Assembly (NCBI GenBank): GCA_958295915.1
Contig: OY282381.1
Location: 3,184,722-3,248,721 of the forward strand
Direction: 5' to 3'
From: an uncultured Caldilineaceae bacterium
GTDB lineage: Bacteria > Chloroflexota > Anaerolineae > Caldilineales > Caldilineaceae
DNA length: 64,000 nt
A program made the translations under genes and the position numbers. The notes under the pieces were generated by a model, which saw only the letters and a list, made by a program, of their open reading frames with translations, made no database searches and was not told the origin of the DNA. Position 1 is the stretch's first letter. Each line of letters begins with the position of its first letter. Shown here piece by piece: positions 8,917 to 17,433 of this stretch.

Positions 8917-9954
8917 TCACTTGCCAGTCGAACGGATCTCCAACTCATCCAGCCCCGGGGCCAGGGGCAAGCGCACCTGGGCGCCGATCTTGTGGGAGAT
9001 ATGGATAGCCGTGATCACCTCCAGGGTTTTCAACCCATCTCGCCCCGTCGATACGCTCTCCCGATCTTCCAGCAGGCAGTCCACGCTCTCGCGGGCCGCA
9101 GCGTAGAAGTAATCGTCCAATCTGAACTCCGCCGGCATATCGGGAATGGGCTGGAAGTTGTAACGGGCGCCGTAGCCCTCGTCCGCTTCGACCAGCGGCC
9201 CATATTCCCATACACCGCGGCGTTCGCAAAAATGGACGCGCCCAGCGGCGCCGGCAATGGCGGTGTAGCCCAGATGCTCCCGGCGCTCGGCTATGCAGTC
9301 GATCATGATAACAACGCCATCAGAGCAGGCGATCAGGCCGGCCCCGCCTGGATCGACCACATTCTCTGTGTTGAGATAGCCCGATACGAGCTGGGGTTCA
9401 GCCGCCGTGAAGTAAAAGGCATAGTCAACTGTGTGGGTGCCGTTGTGGAGTAGCGGCCGACACCCTTCATATTTGATCGTCTTAATCTGACCGACCGCGC
9501 CATCGTCGAGCATCCGCTTAAGACGCCGATAATGGGGTAGAAAGCGGCGGGTATGTTCTGTGATCAGGCGCGAGCCGCTACGCTCGCAGGCGGCCACCAT
9601 CTCGCGCCCCCAAGCGACGCTGATCGCCAAAGGCTTCTCGACCATAATCACCTTGATGCCGGCTTCGGCTGCCTCAATGACCGGCTGGTGGTGGTAGAGG
9701 TTATGGGTAGTGACGCTGACTACATCCAGCCCGGCTTTTTCATACATATCCACGGCCGTGGAATAGCGATGCTCCGGCGCGATCTCCCATTCATCTCCAA
9801 ACTGCTGGAGTCGCCGCGGGTTGATGTCGGCCACGGCGACCAGATCCGCATCCGCACAGCGCCGATAGCCGGCGGCATGGGAATGAGGTCTGCGCCCCAG
9901 GCCGCCGATAGGCCCGGCCCCGACGATCCCAACTCTGACTTTGACTTTTGACAT
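8917..9954 (-). CDS. Gfo/Idh/MocA-family oxidoreductase
   Basis: 345 aa. The dinucleotide-binding motif GIVGAGPIGGLG is at the N-terminus, the signature MVEKPLA near residue 97, and NGTHTVDYAFYF in the C-terminal domain. AGGAGCGACGC precedes the ATG. The role is likely NAD(P)-dependent oxidation or reduction of a sugar derivative. It is separated from the GNAT gene upstream by an R3 repeat. Confidence 0.9.
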   Translation of the reverse strand: MSKVKVRVGIVGAGPIGGLGRRPHSHAAGYRRCADADLVAVADINPRRLQQFGDEWEIAPEHRYSTAVDMYEKAGLDVVSVTTHNLYHHQPVIEAAEAGIKVIMVEKPLAISVAWGREMVAACERSGSRLITEHTRRFLPHYRRLKRMLDDGAVGQIKTIKYEGCRPLLHNGTHTVDYAFYFTAAEPQLVSGYLNTENVVDPGGAGLIACSDGVVIMIDCIAERREHLGYTAIAGAAGRVHFCERRGVWEYGPLVEADEGYGARYNFQPIPDMPAEFRLDDYFYAAARESVDCLLEDRESVSTGRDGLKTLEVITAIHISHKIGAQVRLPLAPGLDELEIRSTGK

Positions 9955-9979
9955 GCGTCGCTCCTGATGATGGCGAATA

Positions 9980-10072
9980 CTGCAGCTGTTCGTTTTTAGT
10001 TGTCAGTGAACTGCAGTTGCTCGAAACGAAAAACCAGAAACTTCCCACTAGCCACTGACCACCGCAGTTCTC
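9980..10072. repeat. R3 repeat abutting the GNAT stop codon
   Basis: Read on the minus strand, the GNAT stop TGA is followed at once by GAACTGCGGTGGTCAGTGG, then GTTTCTGGTTTTTCGTTTCG and CTGCAGTTCACTGAC. The same modules occur at 13018, 17374, 18424, 26508, 37196 and 38603. Confidence 0.75.
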
Positions 10073-10550
10073 ACTCCTTCCCTCCAATCGGCATAACATA
10101 GTGAATCTGTCTGGCCACCTCCCGGAAGCCGAATTGGGGGTAAAAATGCCTCCCTACCTCGTTCTGGGCCAAAGTTTCGATTCTGGCGTAGCGCATACCT
10201 TCGCCGACCAAATAGGCGACCGCCGCCTCCAACAATGCGCGGCCGATACCCTGCTTCTGGTATGCGGGCAGGACAGCATAGTTGGGGATGCCGCCGACCT
10301 TTGTAGCCGGGTCGATCCGCGTGCTGATGTAGCCGACAACCTGCCCTTCCTTCTCAGCGACAAAGATGCCGGACGCGTGAATGTCCGCATCGGCGTCGAT
10401 ATGGCGTTTCTTGCGCCAACGCCAATCTTTGTTGTCGATCAGCCCATACAGCTCCTCGATATTCTGGTCGATGCATACACCATCAAAACAGATGGCAGTG
10501 ATCGTCTTAAGCGTATCCAGATCGGACGGTCGATAACGTCGAATTTTCAT
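10071..10550 (-). CDS. GNAT-family N-acetyltransferase
   Basis: 159 aa. It starts at MKIRRYRPSDLDTLK with GGGAGAAGAGG upstream. The acetyl-CoA-binding loop is AVLPAYQKQGIGRALLEAA (R/Q-x-x-G-x-G/A), and GFREVARQIHYVM closes the fold. The acceptor substrate is unknown. The gene's last codons and stop touch an R3 repeat. Confidence 0.88.
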   Translation of the reverse strand: MKIRRYRPSDLDTLKTITAICFDGVCIDQNIEELYGLIDNKDWRWRKKRHIDADADIHASGIFVAEKEGQVVGYISTRIDPATKVGGIPNYAVLPAYQKQGIGRALLEAAVAYLVGEGMRYARIETLAQNEVGRHFYPQFGFREVARQIHYVMPIGGKE

Positions 10551-10598
10551 CCTCTTCTCCCGATTGGCTACAGGAAAACACGCTGATGCGGGTATCCC

Positions 10599-12068
10599 CT
10601 ATGCCCCGAAGCGGAAGGCGTAAAGGTCCGCATCTCGTAGCGCAAAACGCAGCCGAACAACTTCACCGCTGAGCTTGCTGAGGTCGGAGCCTTGCGTCCA
10701 GCGCACTGGGCGCTCCAGATCATCGCCCAGAAGCTCTACACAGTCGGCCAGCCCAAAGCCCTCTATGGCTGTATCGACCTGCCCATGCAGGATCTCAACG
10801 CCAATGCTACCCGCAGCCGAAGCCGAGAAATTCAGCAGCAGATTGCGGCCCTGAAACTTGATAGGCTTGGTGATCAACGCGCCCCCGCCGAAGGGCGCAT
10901 GCAGCGATACAAAGCCATCAACCCGCAACGTGTAGCGCCGCACACTGACGCCCTCCCCGCGCCAATAGCCTTCGTTGACATAGATCGACAGCTCATCCGC
11001 AGCGCCGGCAAACTGCGAACCGGTCGTCACCAGACCCCAATTCTGAAAGTTGTCGCCGTAGGTCCAGTTGTCCCGGGGACGCAACCCCGGACGGATGAAC
11101 GCTTCCGGCCAGATAGTGAAGGTTATCCCATCGCGGCTGCTCATAAACAGACCATCACTCAGCGCGGTACCGTAGCGCTCATGCGCGCTCGCGCGCATGC
11201 GACGATGCGCCAACTCGGGTAAATCCTCTATGGCAGCCGACCAGGGACGTTCGATATAGCGGGCGGGAAAGCCCACAAAGAGGTGAGGCGCGCGAAAATA
11301 GGGGATAATCTGATTGGTATACAGCTCAGCTACGCGGCCGGGCCTGTAGTCAATGAAAACAGGTTCGCTCCAATGGACAAAATCCTGGGAGACACATGTC
11401 ATGATGTCGCGCCCATGGCGAAAATCCCGATGATAATCACGATATTCGCCCCGCTCGCTATCCCAAAAGGCCAGGTTCTGGGAATCGAAATAGCCTCGGG
11501 TGATGACAGGCTCATCGGTCATGGGTGTCCAGTGGATGCCATCGGACGATCGCAGCGGGAAAAGCCCTTTATACCCTCGATTGTTGGCCACCGCCTTATA
11601 GCGCGCATCGGCCTGCGCATTGGGGTTGGGATCCTTGAACGGAACAAAGTTGATTGCAGGGCTGCGGTCGTCCCGGGCGTCGAGGATGATATTGTTTCTC
11701 TTGGAGCCGTTGTATTCGACCAAGCCCAACTCCGGTTTGCTCCACCGCACGCCGTCGCTGCTTTCCGCGACACAGACGACCTCGGCATGCGGCATCTCGA
11801 CAGACTCTGCATCCAGCCTGAAGTGCCAACCTCGATAGTACATGCGGTAGCGGTCGCCATCCTCAAAAACTGTGACGTAGCCAGAGGCATTGCCTTCCCA
11901 CGGCTCGTCGGTCATCAAGACCACCTCCCGCGGCACAGGGCTGTGCAGACGAAGCTCGGCGCCGCCGCTCATGCCGGCGATCAGGTAGTCGTCGACCATC
12001 AGCTCCAGGCGTGAGCCAATATCAATCGCTTCGGGCTGAGCGCCACTTCCGCTGCGTAAATCCACCAT
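10599..12068 (-). CDS. Five-bladed beta-propeller glycoside-hydrolase-like protein (GH32/GH43/GH130 type)
   Basis: About 489 aa. The start at 12068 (MVDLRSGSG) has GGAGG 9 nt upstream, better than the upstream ATG at 12092. Repeated propeller strands are visible: YRMYYRGWHF, CVAESSDGVRWSKPELGLVEYNG, FPLRSSDGIHWTPMTDEPV, REYRDYHRDF and MSSRDGITFTIWPEAF. No signal peptide is present. Such proteins act on, or are related to enzymes acting on, oligosaccharides. I cannot assign a GH family or catalytic acids with certainty. It sits with sugar dehydrogenases and an aldo/keto reductase. Confidence 0.75.
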   Translation of the reverse strand: MVDLRSGSGAQPEAIDIGSRLELMVDDYLIAGMSGGAELRLHSPVPREVVLMTDEPWEGNASGYVTVFEDGDRYRMYYRGWHFRLDAESVEMPHAEVVCVAESSDGVRWSKPELGLVEYNGSKRNNIILDARDDRSPAINFVPFKDPNPNAQADARYKAVANNRGYKGLFPLRSSDGIHWTPMTDEPVITRGYFDSQNLAFWDSERGEYRDYHRDFRHGRDIMTCVSQDFVHWSEPVFIDYRPGRVAELYTNQIIPYFRAPHLFVGFPARYIERPWSAAIEDLPELAHRRMRASAHERYGTALSDGLFMSSRDGITFTIWPEAFIRPGLRPRDNWTYGDNFQNWGLVTTGSQFAGAADELSIYVNEGYWRGEGVSVRRYTLRVDGFVSLHAPFGGGALITKPIKFQGRNLLLNFSASAAGSIGVEILHGQVDTAIEGFGLADCVELLGDDLERPVRWTQGSDLSKLSGEVVRLRFALRDADLYAFRFGA

Positions 12069-12116
12069 GATATGTTGCCTCCTTTGCGGCAAGCTGGGCC
12101 TGCTCAGATCGTCAGA

Positions 12117-12998
12117 TCAGATCGGCTTCATTCCGATTCGATCCAGCCTCCGCTTGGCTTCGGCGTAAACATCCGGCGACAGGGGGCCAGCTATGACGGC
12201 CTGCGCGTTTTCCTGGAGATGCGCAGGATTGGTTGTGCCGACGATGATGGTGTGCGCGTCGGGATGTGTCAGGGTAAAGCGCAACAGAAAGGTTGTCTTG
12301 CTCTCGCCCTCCTCTCGTAGATCCTCCAGCTCCGCCGCCGCAAACGCCTGCCACCGACCCGGCTCCCCCAACCCCGCCTTGGGCTCGCCCAGAGCCACGC
12401 CGCCGCGGATGATCGTGCCAGCATCTGCCCGCGCCGTCTTGGTCAGCCAGATTTCATGGTCTCGCTCAAGGGCAGAGTAGGGGATCTGATAGACATCAAA
12501 TACATCCCAACTCAGATAGATAGGCAAGTGGGGCAGTGTGGTAGACATGCCAAGCCAGCGAACTTTGCCCTGGTCGCGCATCTGCTGCAGCGCGTCCACC
12601 AGCTCCCCCTGTTCACATTCGGCCACGGTCGGGTTGTGGAGCTGCATCACGTCTACATAGTCGGCGCGCAGACGCGCAAGGCTCTCATGCAGCCCGCGGA
12701 AAAGATTCTCTCCGGTCCAGATATGGCCATCCGCATGACAGCCGCACTTGGTGGCCAGAAAAAACTCGTCCCGGCGGTGGGAGAGGAACCTGCCGATCAT
12801 CTCCTCGCTGTTGCCGTAGTCGTTGGCCGTATCGATAAAGTTGATACCCGCATCCAGAACAGCATTGAGCTGGGCGCGCATCTGCGCATCGGTCATGGGC
12901 CGGCGATGTCCAGCGCCGAACCCGAGCCGGGTGACCTCCAGACCGGTGCGCCCGAGGGTTGCTGTCGGTATGTTGTGAGACATGATGTTGTGAGACAT
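12117..12998 (-). CDS. Aldo/keto reductase
   Basis: 293 aa TIM-barrel NADPH reductase. It has LGRTGLEVTRLGFGAG, the AKR signature FIDTANDYGNSEEMIGRFL (catalytic Asp and Tyr), ATKCG (Lys), DVMQLHNPT (His) and a C-terminal cofactor segment IIVGTTNPAHLQEN. The first ten residues are a doubled MSHNI caused by a 15-bp tandem duplication, giving two candidate ATGs (12998 and 12983). It acts on an unknown carbonyl or sugar substrate. Confidence 0.9.
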   Translation of the reverse strand: MSHNIMSHNIPTATLGRTGLEVTRLGFGAGHRRPMTDAQMRAQLNAVLDAGINFIDTANDYGNSEEMIGRFLSHRRDEFFLATKCGCHADGHIWTGENLFRGLHESLARLRADYVDVMQLHNPTVAECEQGELVDALQQMRDQGKVRWLGMSTTLPHLPIYLSWDVFDVYQIPYSALERDHEIWLTKTARADAGTIIRGGVALGEPKAGLGEPGRWQAFAAAELEDLREEGESKTTFLLRFTLTHPDAHTIIVGTTNPAHLQENAQAVIAGPLSPDVYAEAKRRLDRIGMKPI

Positions 12999-13017
12999 GG
13001 TAAGCGCTTCCTTCCTG

Positions 13018-13095
13018 AACTGCAGTGGTCAGTTTTCAGTTGCCAGTGCCCCGCAGTTACTCGAAACGAAAAACCAGCCACTGGCCACTGCTGTT
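13018..13095. repeat. R3 repeat downstream of the PhyH stop codon
   Basis: It holds ACTGCAGTGGTCAG, TTTTCAGTTGCCAGTG, TTACTCGAAACGAAAAACCAG and CCACTGGCCACTGC modules, filling the gap between the PhyH stop (13099) and the aldo/keto reductase start (12998). Confidence 0.75.
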
Positions 13096-13098
13096 GAG

Positions 13099-13896
13099 CT
13101 AGACCCGCCCGGGAAATTCCTGGCCCCGGATACGCATAAAGGGAGTGCTGCCCCGCCGCGGCGTGCTTTCAACCTGTCGCTGGTGCTCCTCATCCACAAT
13201 GCCAAGGTAGCTCGTCTCAGCATCAAGATAGTGGAGGGCCAGGCCACGACGGCGATTCGGGGTCGTATTGGCGCCAGTGCGGTGGAAGTTGAGACCATGA
13301 TGAAACATGCACTGCCCCGCTTTCAGCTCCACCGCAACCGGATCCGCCAGATACGGCATTGCCAGAAATCTCTCTTTGTACTCCCCGGCAATCGGCCCCC
13401 ACTTGTGGCTGCCAGGGATCACGGTCATGCAGCCGTTCTCGACACCGGCATCGTCCAATGCCACCCAGCAACTCACATGGTTTTGGGGAGCGAACATCGG
13501 CCAGGCCACCGAATCCTGATGCCAGTCGGTTACGGTGCCGTTGAAGCGGGGCTTCATCATCAGCTGATCGGTATAAAGCTTGATATTCGAGCCCAGAAGC
13601 TGTTCGATCACATCCACGATTGCCGCCTTCTTGGCCACGGCCTCAAAGAGATCATCGTGGTAGCAGAGATAGGTCATCTTACGGATCATATCGATGCGCG
13701 GTTCAGTTGTCTGCTTGCCATCGCGGAATGCGGCTTCGAATTGAATGTAACGGGCTGGAACGTGAGTGAGTCGTCCTGCCGCGATATCCTCACTGCGCTG
13801 ACAGAGGGCTTGGACTTCCTCATCCGACAGCACCCGGCCATAGGGCAGGTAGCCATTCTCATCAAAGAACTGCTTTTGTTCTGCTGTCAAGACCAT
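13099..13896 (-). CDS. Phytanoyl-CoA dioxygenase (PhyH) family protein
   Basis: About 265 aa. The start at 13896 (MVLTAEQKQF) has GGAG 7 nt upstream. Fe(II)/2-oxoglutarate oxygenase residues are visible: WHQDSVAWP (His-x-Asp iron ligands), VIPGSHKWG, and FHHGLNFHRTGANTT then RRGLALHY (distal His and the Arg that binds 2-oxoglutarate). One of three PhyH paralogues in the window. Substrate unknown; the family hydroxylates lipids and diverse small molecules. Confidence 0.9.
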   Translation of the reverse strand: MVLTAEQKQFFDENGYLPYGRVLSDEEVQALCQRSEDIAAGRLTHVPARYIQFEAAFRDGKQTTEPRIDMIRKMTYLCYHDDLFEAVAKKAAIVDVIEQLLGSNIKLYTDQLMMKPRFNGTVTDWHQDSVAWPMFAPQNHVSCWVALDDAGVENGCMTVIPGSHKWGPIAGEYKERFLAMPYLADPVAVELKAGQCMFHHGLNFHRTGANTTPNRRRGLALHYLDAETSYLGIVDEEHQRQVESTPRRGSTPFMRIRGQEFPGRV

Positions 13897-13992
13897 GCTG
13901 AATCTCCTTGGCATACTGGTGGCGTAACTGCACTGATCACTGCAGTCCTCACTTCTCTATTTTTACTCCTTCTGGGTAGCGCCGGTCAAATG

Positions 13993-14040
13993 GACTATGA
14001 TTGATGTATGTGACTATAAATCATAGTCGAAATCATAGTC
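13993..14040. repeat. Inverted repeat GACTATGATT...AATCATAGTC
   Basis: GACTATGATT at 13993 pairs with AATCATAGTC ending near 14029, and a second AATCATAGTC follows, ending at 14040. It lies between the PhyH start and the tandem array. It could be a hairpin, a regulator site or a remnant of AT-rich dispersed repeats seen also near 20630 and 23360. Confidence 0.55.
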
Positions 14041-14464
14041 GTTCTTAGCGTCATTGCGTCCTGGCGTCATTGCGTTTTATTTCTTCACCTGGTCGTTCTT
14101 AGCGTCATTGCATCCTGGCGTCATTGCGTTTTATTTCTTCACCTGGTCGTTCTTGGCGTCATTGCGTCCTGGCGTCATTGCGTTTTATTTCTTCACCTGG
14201 TCGTTCTTAGCGTCATTGCGTCCTGGCGTCATTGCGTTTATTTCTTCACCTGGTCGTTCTTGGCGTCATTGCGTCCTGGCGTCATTGCGTTTTATTTCTT
14301 CACCTGGTCGTTCTTAGCGTCATTGCGTCCTGGCGTCATTGCGTTTATTTCTTCACCTGGTCGTTCTTAGCGTCATTGCGTCCTGGCGTCATTGCGTTTA
14401 TTTCTTCACCTGGTCGTTCTTAGCGTCATTGCATCCTGGCGTCATTGCGTTTTATTTCTTCACC
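14038..14464. repeat. Eight-unit tandem array of a 53/54-bp R2-type repeat
   Basis: Eight head-to-tail units starting GTCGTTCTTAGCGTCATTGC and ending TTTATTTCTTCACCTG. Units differ by A/G at one position, G/A in GCGTCC/GCATCC, and TTTT versus TTT (54 or 53 bp). Each unit contains two GCGTCATTGCGT-like submotifs, the vocabulary of dispersed R2 repeats at 5536 and 31347. The last unit provides the stop codon region of the membrane-protein gene. There are no spacers, so it is not CRISPR. Confidence 0.9.
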
Positions 14465-14876
14465 GGCGCAGAATTCTTGGTATGAGTAGCTGCGCGCCAA
14501 GAACGCCCAACAGCCCAAACACAAGACTGAGCGCCAGCAGTAAGGCGCCGCGCTGGATAGTATAGAGAAAGACAAGCTCTGAAAGAATGAGTTCGACAAA
14601 TGAGATCTGTTCGCCCAAAAGCGCCCAGGTCGCATAGACCCAGAAGCCGCCAAAGAACAGAACGCTCACAACCGAGGCCATAGTCAGCAGAAGGGCAGCA
14701 TTCTCCTCAGCCACAGCCAGAAGGATCCCGCACAGAGCGGCAGCAAGGCTGAGCGCCAGCATATTGGCCGGCCAGGCAACATAGCCACGGACATCGGAGA
14801 GAGAGATCAGACCCATATAGGCCAGGATAGCGGCGCCCCCAATGACTGCCATGCACTGTCTGAAACGTAGATTCAT
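14460..14876 (-). CDS. Small integral membrane protein, four predicted TM helices
   Basis: About 138 aa from the ATG at 14876 (MNLRFRQCM). Four hydrophobic stretches: AVIGGAAILAYMGLISL, ANMLALSLAAALCGILLAV, ALLLTMASVVSVLFFGGFWV and LALSLVFGLLGVLGAQLL. No family is recognised. It starts 4 bp after the stop of the LEA-like gene, so the two form an operon. Its stop codon lies in the last bases of the 54-bp array. Confidence 0.7.
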   Translation of the reverse strand: MNLRFRQCMAVIGGAAILAYMGLISLSDVRGYVAWPANMLALSLAAALCGILLAVAEENAALLLTMASVVSVLFFGGFWVYATWALLGEQISFVELILSELVFLYTIQRGALLLALSLVFGLLGVLGAQLLIPRILRR

Positions 14877-14880
14877 AGCC

Positions 14881-15462
14881 TTACTCTTGCAGACGAGCCT
14901 GCAACCGCGCCAAACGCTCTTCACGGGCGTAGGGATGAATCAGACGGAATCCAGCCTGAACAGACCAGGTCAGCGCTTCGGAACGCCCTTGGCGCTCGGC
15001 CATGATCTGATCGAAGCCATAGACATACAAAGGGAAAACCAGATCCAGGTGTTGGTGGGGAGCAAGGGTCTGTTCGATGGTGGAGGCCCGGCTGTACAGA
15101 GCCTGATCCACATCGGAATCTGTTCCGAGATAGGCGCTGTTGCTGCCGCCGATGCGCTCCCCATTCAGATACAGCTCGAAAAAATAGCTGTTTAACCGGA
15201 TCGCCAGCGGCGACCGGTTGCGCATCCTGAACTGCAGGATGACTTGGGAACCGTCATCGTCAATCCATTGGACATCTCTCATCTCCAACTCGAGATTGCT
15301 CACACTTGTGAGCGAACTGACATAGTTGGAGACAGCCCGCCAACTCGCCACCAAGGCGATAAGCCCCAGGCCAAAAATGAGAAGTGAAGAGATAGGAGTG
15401 TGAGAGTTGCTGTTGCTCTCTCCTCTTCCCTCTCTCCTGAAAAAAATGTACGAGCTGCCCAC
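14881..15462 (-). CDS. LEA/WHy-like membrane-anchored protein with an R4 palindrome in its N-terminus
   Basis: 193 aa from a GTG at 15462; the upstream ribosome site is weak. A membrane anchor (SSLLIFGLGLIALVASW) is followed by a beta-sandwich resembling the LEA14/WHy fold (VILQFRMRNRSPLAIRLNSYFFELYLNGERI). The sequence from about residue 8 to 27 (RREGRGESNSNSHTPISS) is encoded by the GA/TC palindrome at 15379-15438, so the natural N-terminus may have been replaced or extended by the repeat. The function is probably extracytoplasmic, perhaps stress related (inference). Confidence 0.7.
   Translation of the reverse strand: MGSSYIFFRREGRGESNSNSHTPISSLLIFGLGLIALVASWRAVSNYVSSLTSVSNLELEMRDVQWIDDDGSQVILQFRMRNRSPLAIRLNSYFFELYLNGERIGGSNSAYLGTDSDVDQALYSRASTIEQTLAPHQHLDLVFPLYVYGFDQIMAERQGRSEALTWSVQAGFRLIHPYAREERLARLQARLQE
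15379..15438. repeat. R4 GA/TC-rich palindrome inside the LEA-like gene
   Basis: GAGAAGTGAAGAGATAGGAG at its left is identical to the reverse complement of the right side of the 28134-28202 repeat for at least 22 nt. The right arm is CTCTCTCCTCTTCCCTCTCT. It is read through in frame by the LEA-like gene. Confidence 0.75.
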
Positions 15463-15573
15463 GACACTCTCGGCTGTGCGCTGTGGAGGACCACTCTTTC
15501 TATCAAGAAGATTGGATCTGAGGAATCAAGGCAGGATATATCCCGCATCTTCCTGTCAATCCGTAAATCCTGA

Positions 15574-16383
15574 TTAGACATAGCCCGGGTAGGACTTGCC
15601 CCGCACCGAGATGTAGTCAACATGGATCTCATCCGCGGCGCTCAAGTCTTTTGATTTGGCCATCATATAGTGCAAAGCCCAGGCGCGTCGTCTCTGTGTG
15701 GAAGTATTGGCGCTGGAATAGTGCAGATTCAGGCTGTGAAAGAACAGGCAACCCCCAGCCGGCAAGGGTACCGCCACCTCCTGGGCTTTCATCTCCTCCG
15801 TCAGTAGCTGTGGCAAATGCTTCAGATGGAGCAAGCCATACGTCTGACTGCCCGGGATACAACGCATGCATCCGTTTTCGAGAGTGGCGGCATCGAGGGC
15901 AATCCAGCAGGTAATCTGGTTTTGGGGAATGAGAAAGGGCCACGATGCCGAATCCTGGTGATACTCCTTCACAGAGCCATGACCGGGCGGTTTCATGAAA
16001 ATCTGATCCCCAAGCAGCTTGATGTCGGGATCATCGAACAGCTCCGCGATCACATCGACGATCTTTGCACTCCTGGCGATCGCGAGAAAGGTCTCATGGA
16101 TCGAGGCCGGGAAGTTGATTTTGCGCAATTCGTCCAGCGCATTGGCAGCCCGCGCTTCACCGCGTTCGATAGAGGGCTCCTTCTCCAGCACAGGGATCCC
16201 TTTGATGTCCGTACGCGTCACAACGCGACCGTAGGCGATATCCTCAGTAAGCTGCTGCAGTTGCGCCAACTCATCTGCATTGAGCAGCGTGGGGTAGGGC
16301 AAAAAGCCCTCCCGCCAGAATGTCGCTTTTTGTTCCCGCGTCAGAATCATTTCGCGCCCAACAGGGTCGCTCAATTCAACCAT
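15574..16383 (-). CDS. Phytanoyl-CoA dioxygenase (PhyH) family protein
   Basis: 269 aa. The ATG at 16383 has GAGGAGGGGAAC directly upstream. It shows YHQDSASWP (His-x-Asp), CIPGSQTYG, FFHSLNLHYSSANTS and RRRAWALHY, matching the neighbouring PhyH at 13099, so these are paralogues. In CIPGSQTYG the usual GSH is GSQ. It is located between the ABC permease operon and the LEA-like gene; substrate unknown. Confidence 0.9.
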   Translation of the reverse strand: MVELSDPVGREMILTREQKATFWREGFLPYPTLLNADELAQLQQLTEDIAYGRVVTRTDIKGIPVLEKEPSIERGEARAANALDELRKINFPASIHETFLAIARSAKIVDVIAELFDDPDIKLLGDQIFMKPPGHGSVKEYHQDSASWPFLIPQNQITCWIALDAATLENGCMRCIPGSQTYGLLHLKHLPQLLTEEMKAQEVAVPLPAGGCLFFHSLNLHYSSANTSTQRRRAWALHYMMAKSKDLSAADEIHVDYISVRGKSYPGYV

Positions 16384-16396
16384 GTTCCCCTCCTCC

Positions 16397-17362
16397 TCAC
16401 TCCAAGCTCATGCGCGGGTCGAGCGCATCCCGCAGGCCATCGCCAATGAAGTTAATGGCCAATACACAGATGGTGATCATCAGACCAGGCGGGAGCCAGA
16501 ACCACAGCATATTCTCAATAATTTGGATATTCTGGGCTTCGTTGAGCATGTTGCCCCAACTCGGAGTAGGCACCTGCACGCCCAGCCCCAGAAAACTCAA
16601 ACCAGCTTCAGTCAGAATCGCGCCAGCAATGCCGAAGCTGGCGGCGACCGTGATCGGAGCCACCACATTGGGCAGAATGTGACGGATGATGATCCATTTC
16701 TCCTCCACGCCCACAGCCTGAGCAGCCATGATGTAGTCTGTCTCGCGAATGGAGAGGATCAGGCTGCGCACCAGACGCGCGACCCCCGTCCACCCGATCA
16801 GGCCGATAGCGAGCATAGAGTTGAAGATGCCCGGACCAATGAAGGAGACGATTGTGATCAGGATGATGAGGGTGGGGAAGGCCATCACCGTATCGGTCGT
16901 CCGCATGATCATGGCATCGGCCCGGCCGCCGTAGTAGCCCGCTATGCTACCCAAAATCGTGCCTATGGTGATATAGAGAGAGACCGCGACAATGCCCACA
17001 GACATAGAGACCCGCCCGCCATAGACCACCCGGCTCCACACATCGCGCCCAGTGAGATCGGTGCCCAACAGATGGCCGGCCTCGCCAGGAGCCAGACCAA
17101 TCTCCCTGATCTGGATCTTGTGGGGATGGATCGGGGCCACGACGGGCGCCAAAGGGAAGGCAATGAGAACCAGAACAATCATCAGAGCCGCACTCGCCAG
17201 AGCCAGCTTGTGACGACGAAAACGACGCCACGCCCGGCGTCGTTGCGCAGCTGCCCCGCCCTCGCCAGAATCGAACGCAGAGGCTATCTCTCGGAGACCT
17301 TCAGCTCGATCAGGATTCCCGTCAATCCTTAAATCCTGATCGGCTTTCCCTTCAACGCTCAT
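16397..17362 (-). CDS. ABC transporter permease, DppC/OppC type
   Basis: About 321 aa from the ATG at 17362 (MSVEGKADQDL; AGGGA about 8 nt upstream). The first helix ALASAALMIVLVLIAFPL is followed by the typical loop GTDLTGRDVWSRVVYGGRVSMSVG. The binding-protein-dependent transport signature is AAQAVGVEEKWIIIRHILPNVVAP (EAA-like loop). It pairs with the DppB-type permease upstream and the binding protein beyond it. ATPase subunits are not in this window. Confidence 0.92.
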   Translation of the reverse strand: MSVEGKADQDLRIDGNPDRAEGLREIASAFDSGEGGAAAQRRRAWRRFRRHKLALASAALMIVLVLIAFPLAPVVAPIHPHKIQIREIGLAPGEAGHLLGTDLTGRDVWSRVVYGGRVSMSVGIVAVSLYITIGTILGSIAGYYGGRADAMIMRTTDTVMAFPTLIILITIVSFIGPGIFNSMLAIGLIGWTGVARLVRSLILSIRETDYIMAAQAVGVEEKWIIIRHILPNVVAPITVAASFGIAGAILTEAGLSFLGLGVQVPTPSWGNMLNEAQNIQIIENMLWFWLPPGLMITICVLAINFIGDGLRDALDPRMSLE

Positions 17363-17373
17363 GAGGTGATTCC

Positions 17374-17433
17374 CTGAACTGCACTGACCACTGGCCACTG
17401 ATCACCGACCACTGGCCACTGCCGTTCGCTACT
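17374..17433. repeat. R3 repeat at the DppB stop codon
   Basis: Multiple ACTGGCCACTG / TGACCACTGG modules lie between the DppB-type stop (17429) and the DppC-type start (17362). Confidence 0.7.

Noticed and set aside
7837..9453. 538-codon plus-strand frame opposite the methyltransferase and Gfo/Idh genes
   Set aside because: It spans the junction of two clear minus-strand genes and shows no family motifs.
14054..14423. Plus-strand frames with repeated FFTWSFLASLRPGVIAF peptides
   Set aside because: Translation of the 54-bp tandem array; no ribosome site and the period comes from the DNA repeat.
14038..14464. Possible CRISPR array
   Set aside because: Units are head-to-tail without unique spacers and no cas genes are present.
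16382..17332. 316-codon plus-strand frame opposite the DppC-type permease
   Set aside because: His/Asp/Arg-rich low-complexity antisense reading of a membrane-protein gene.
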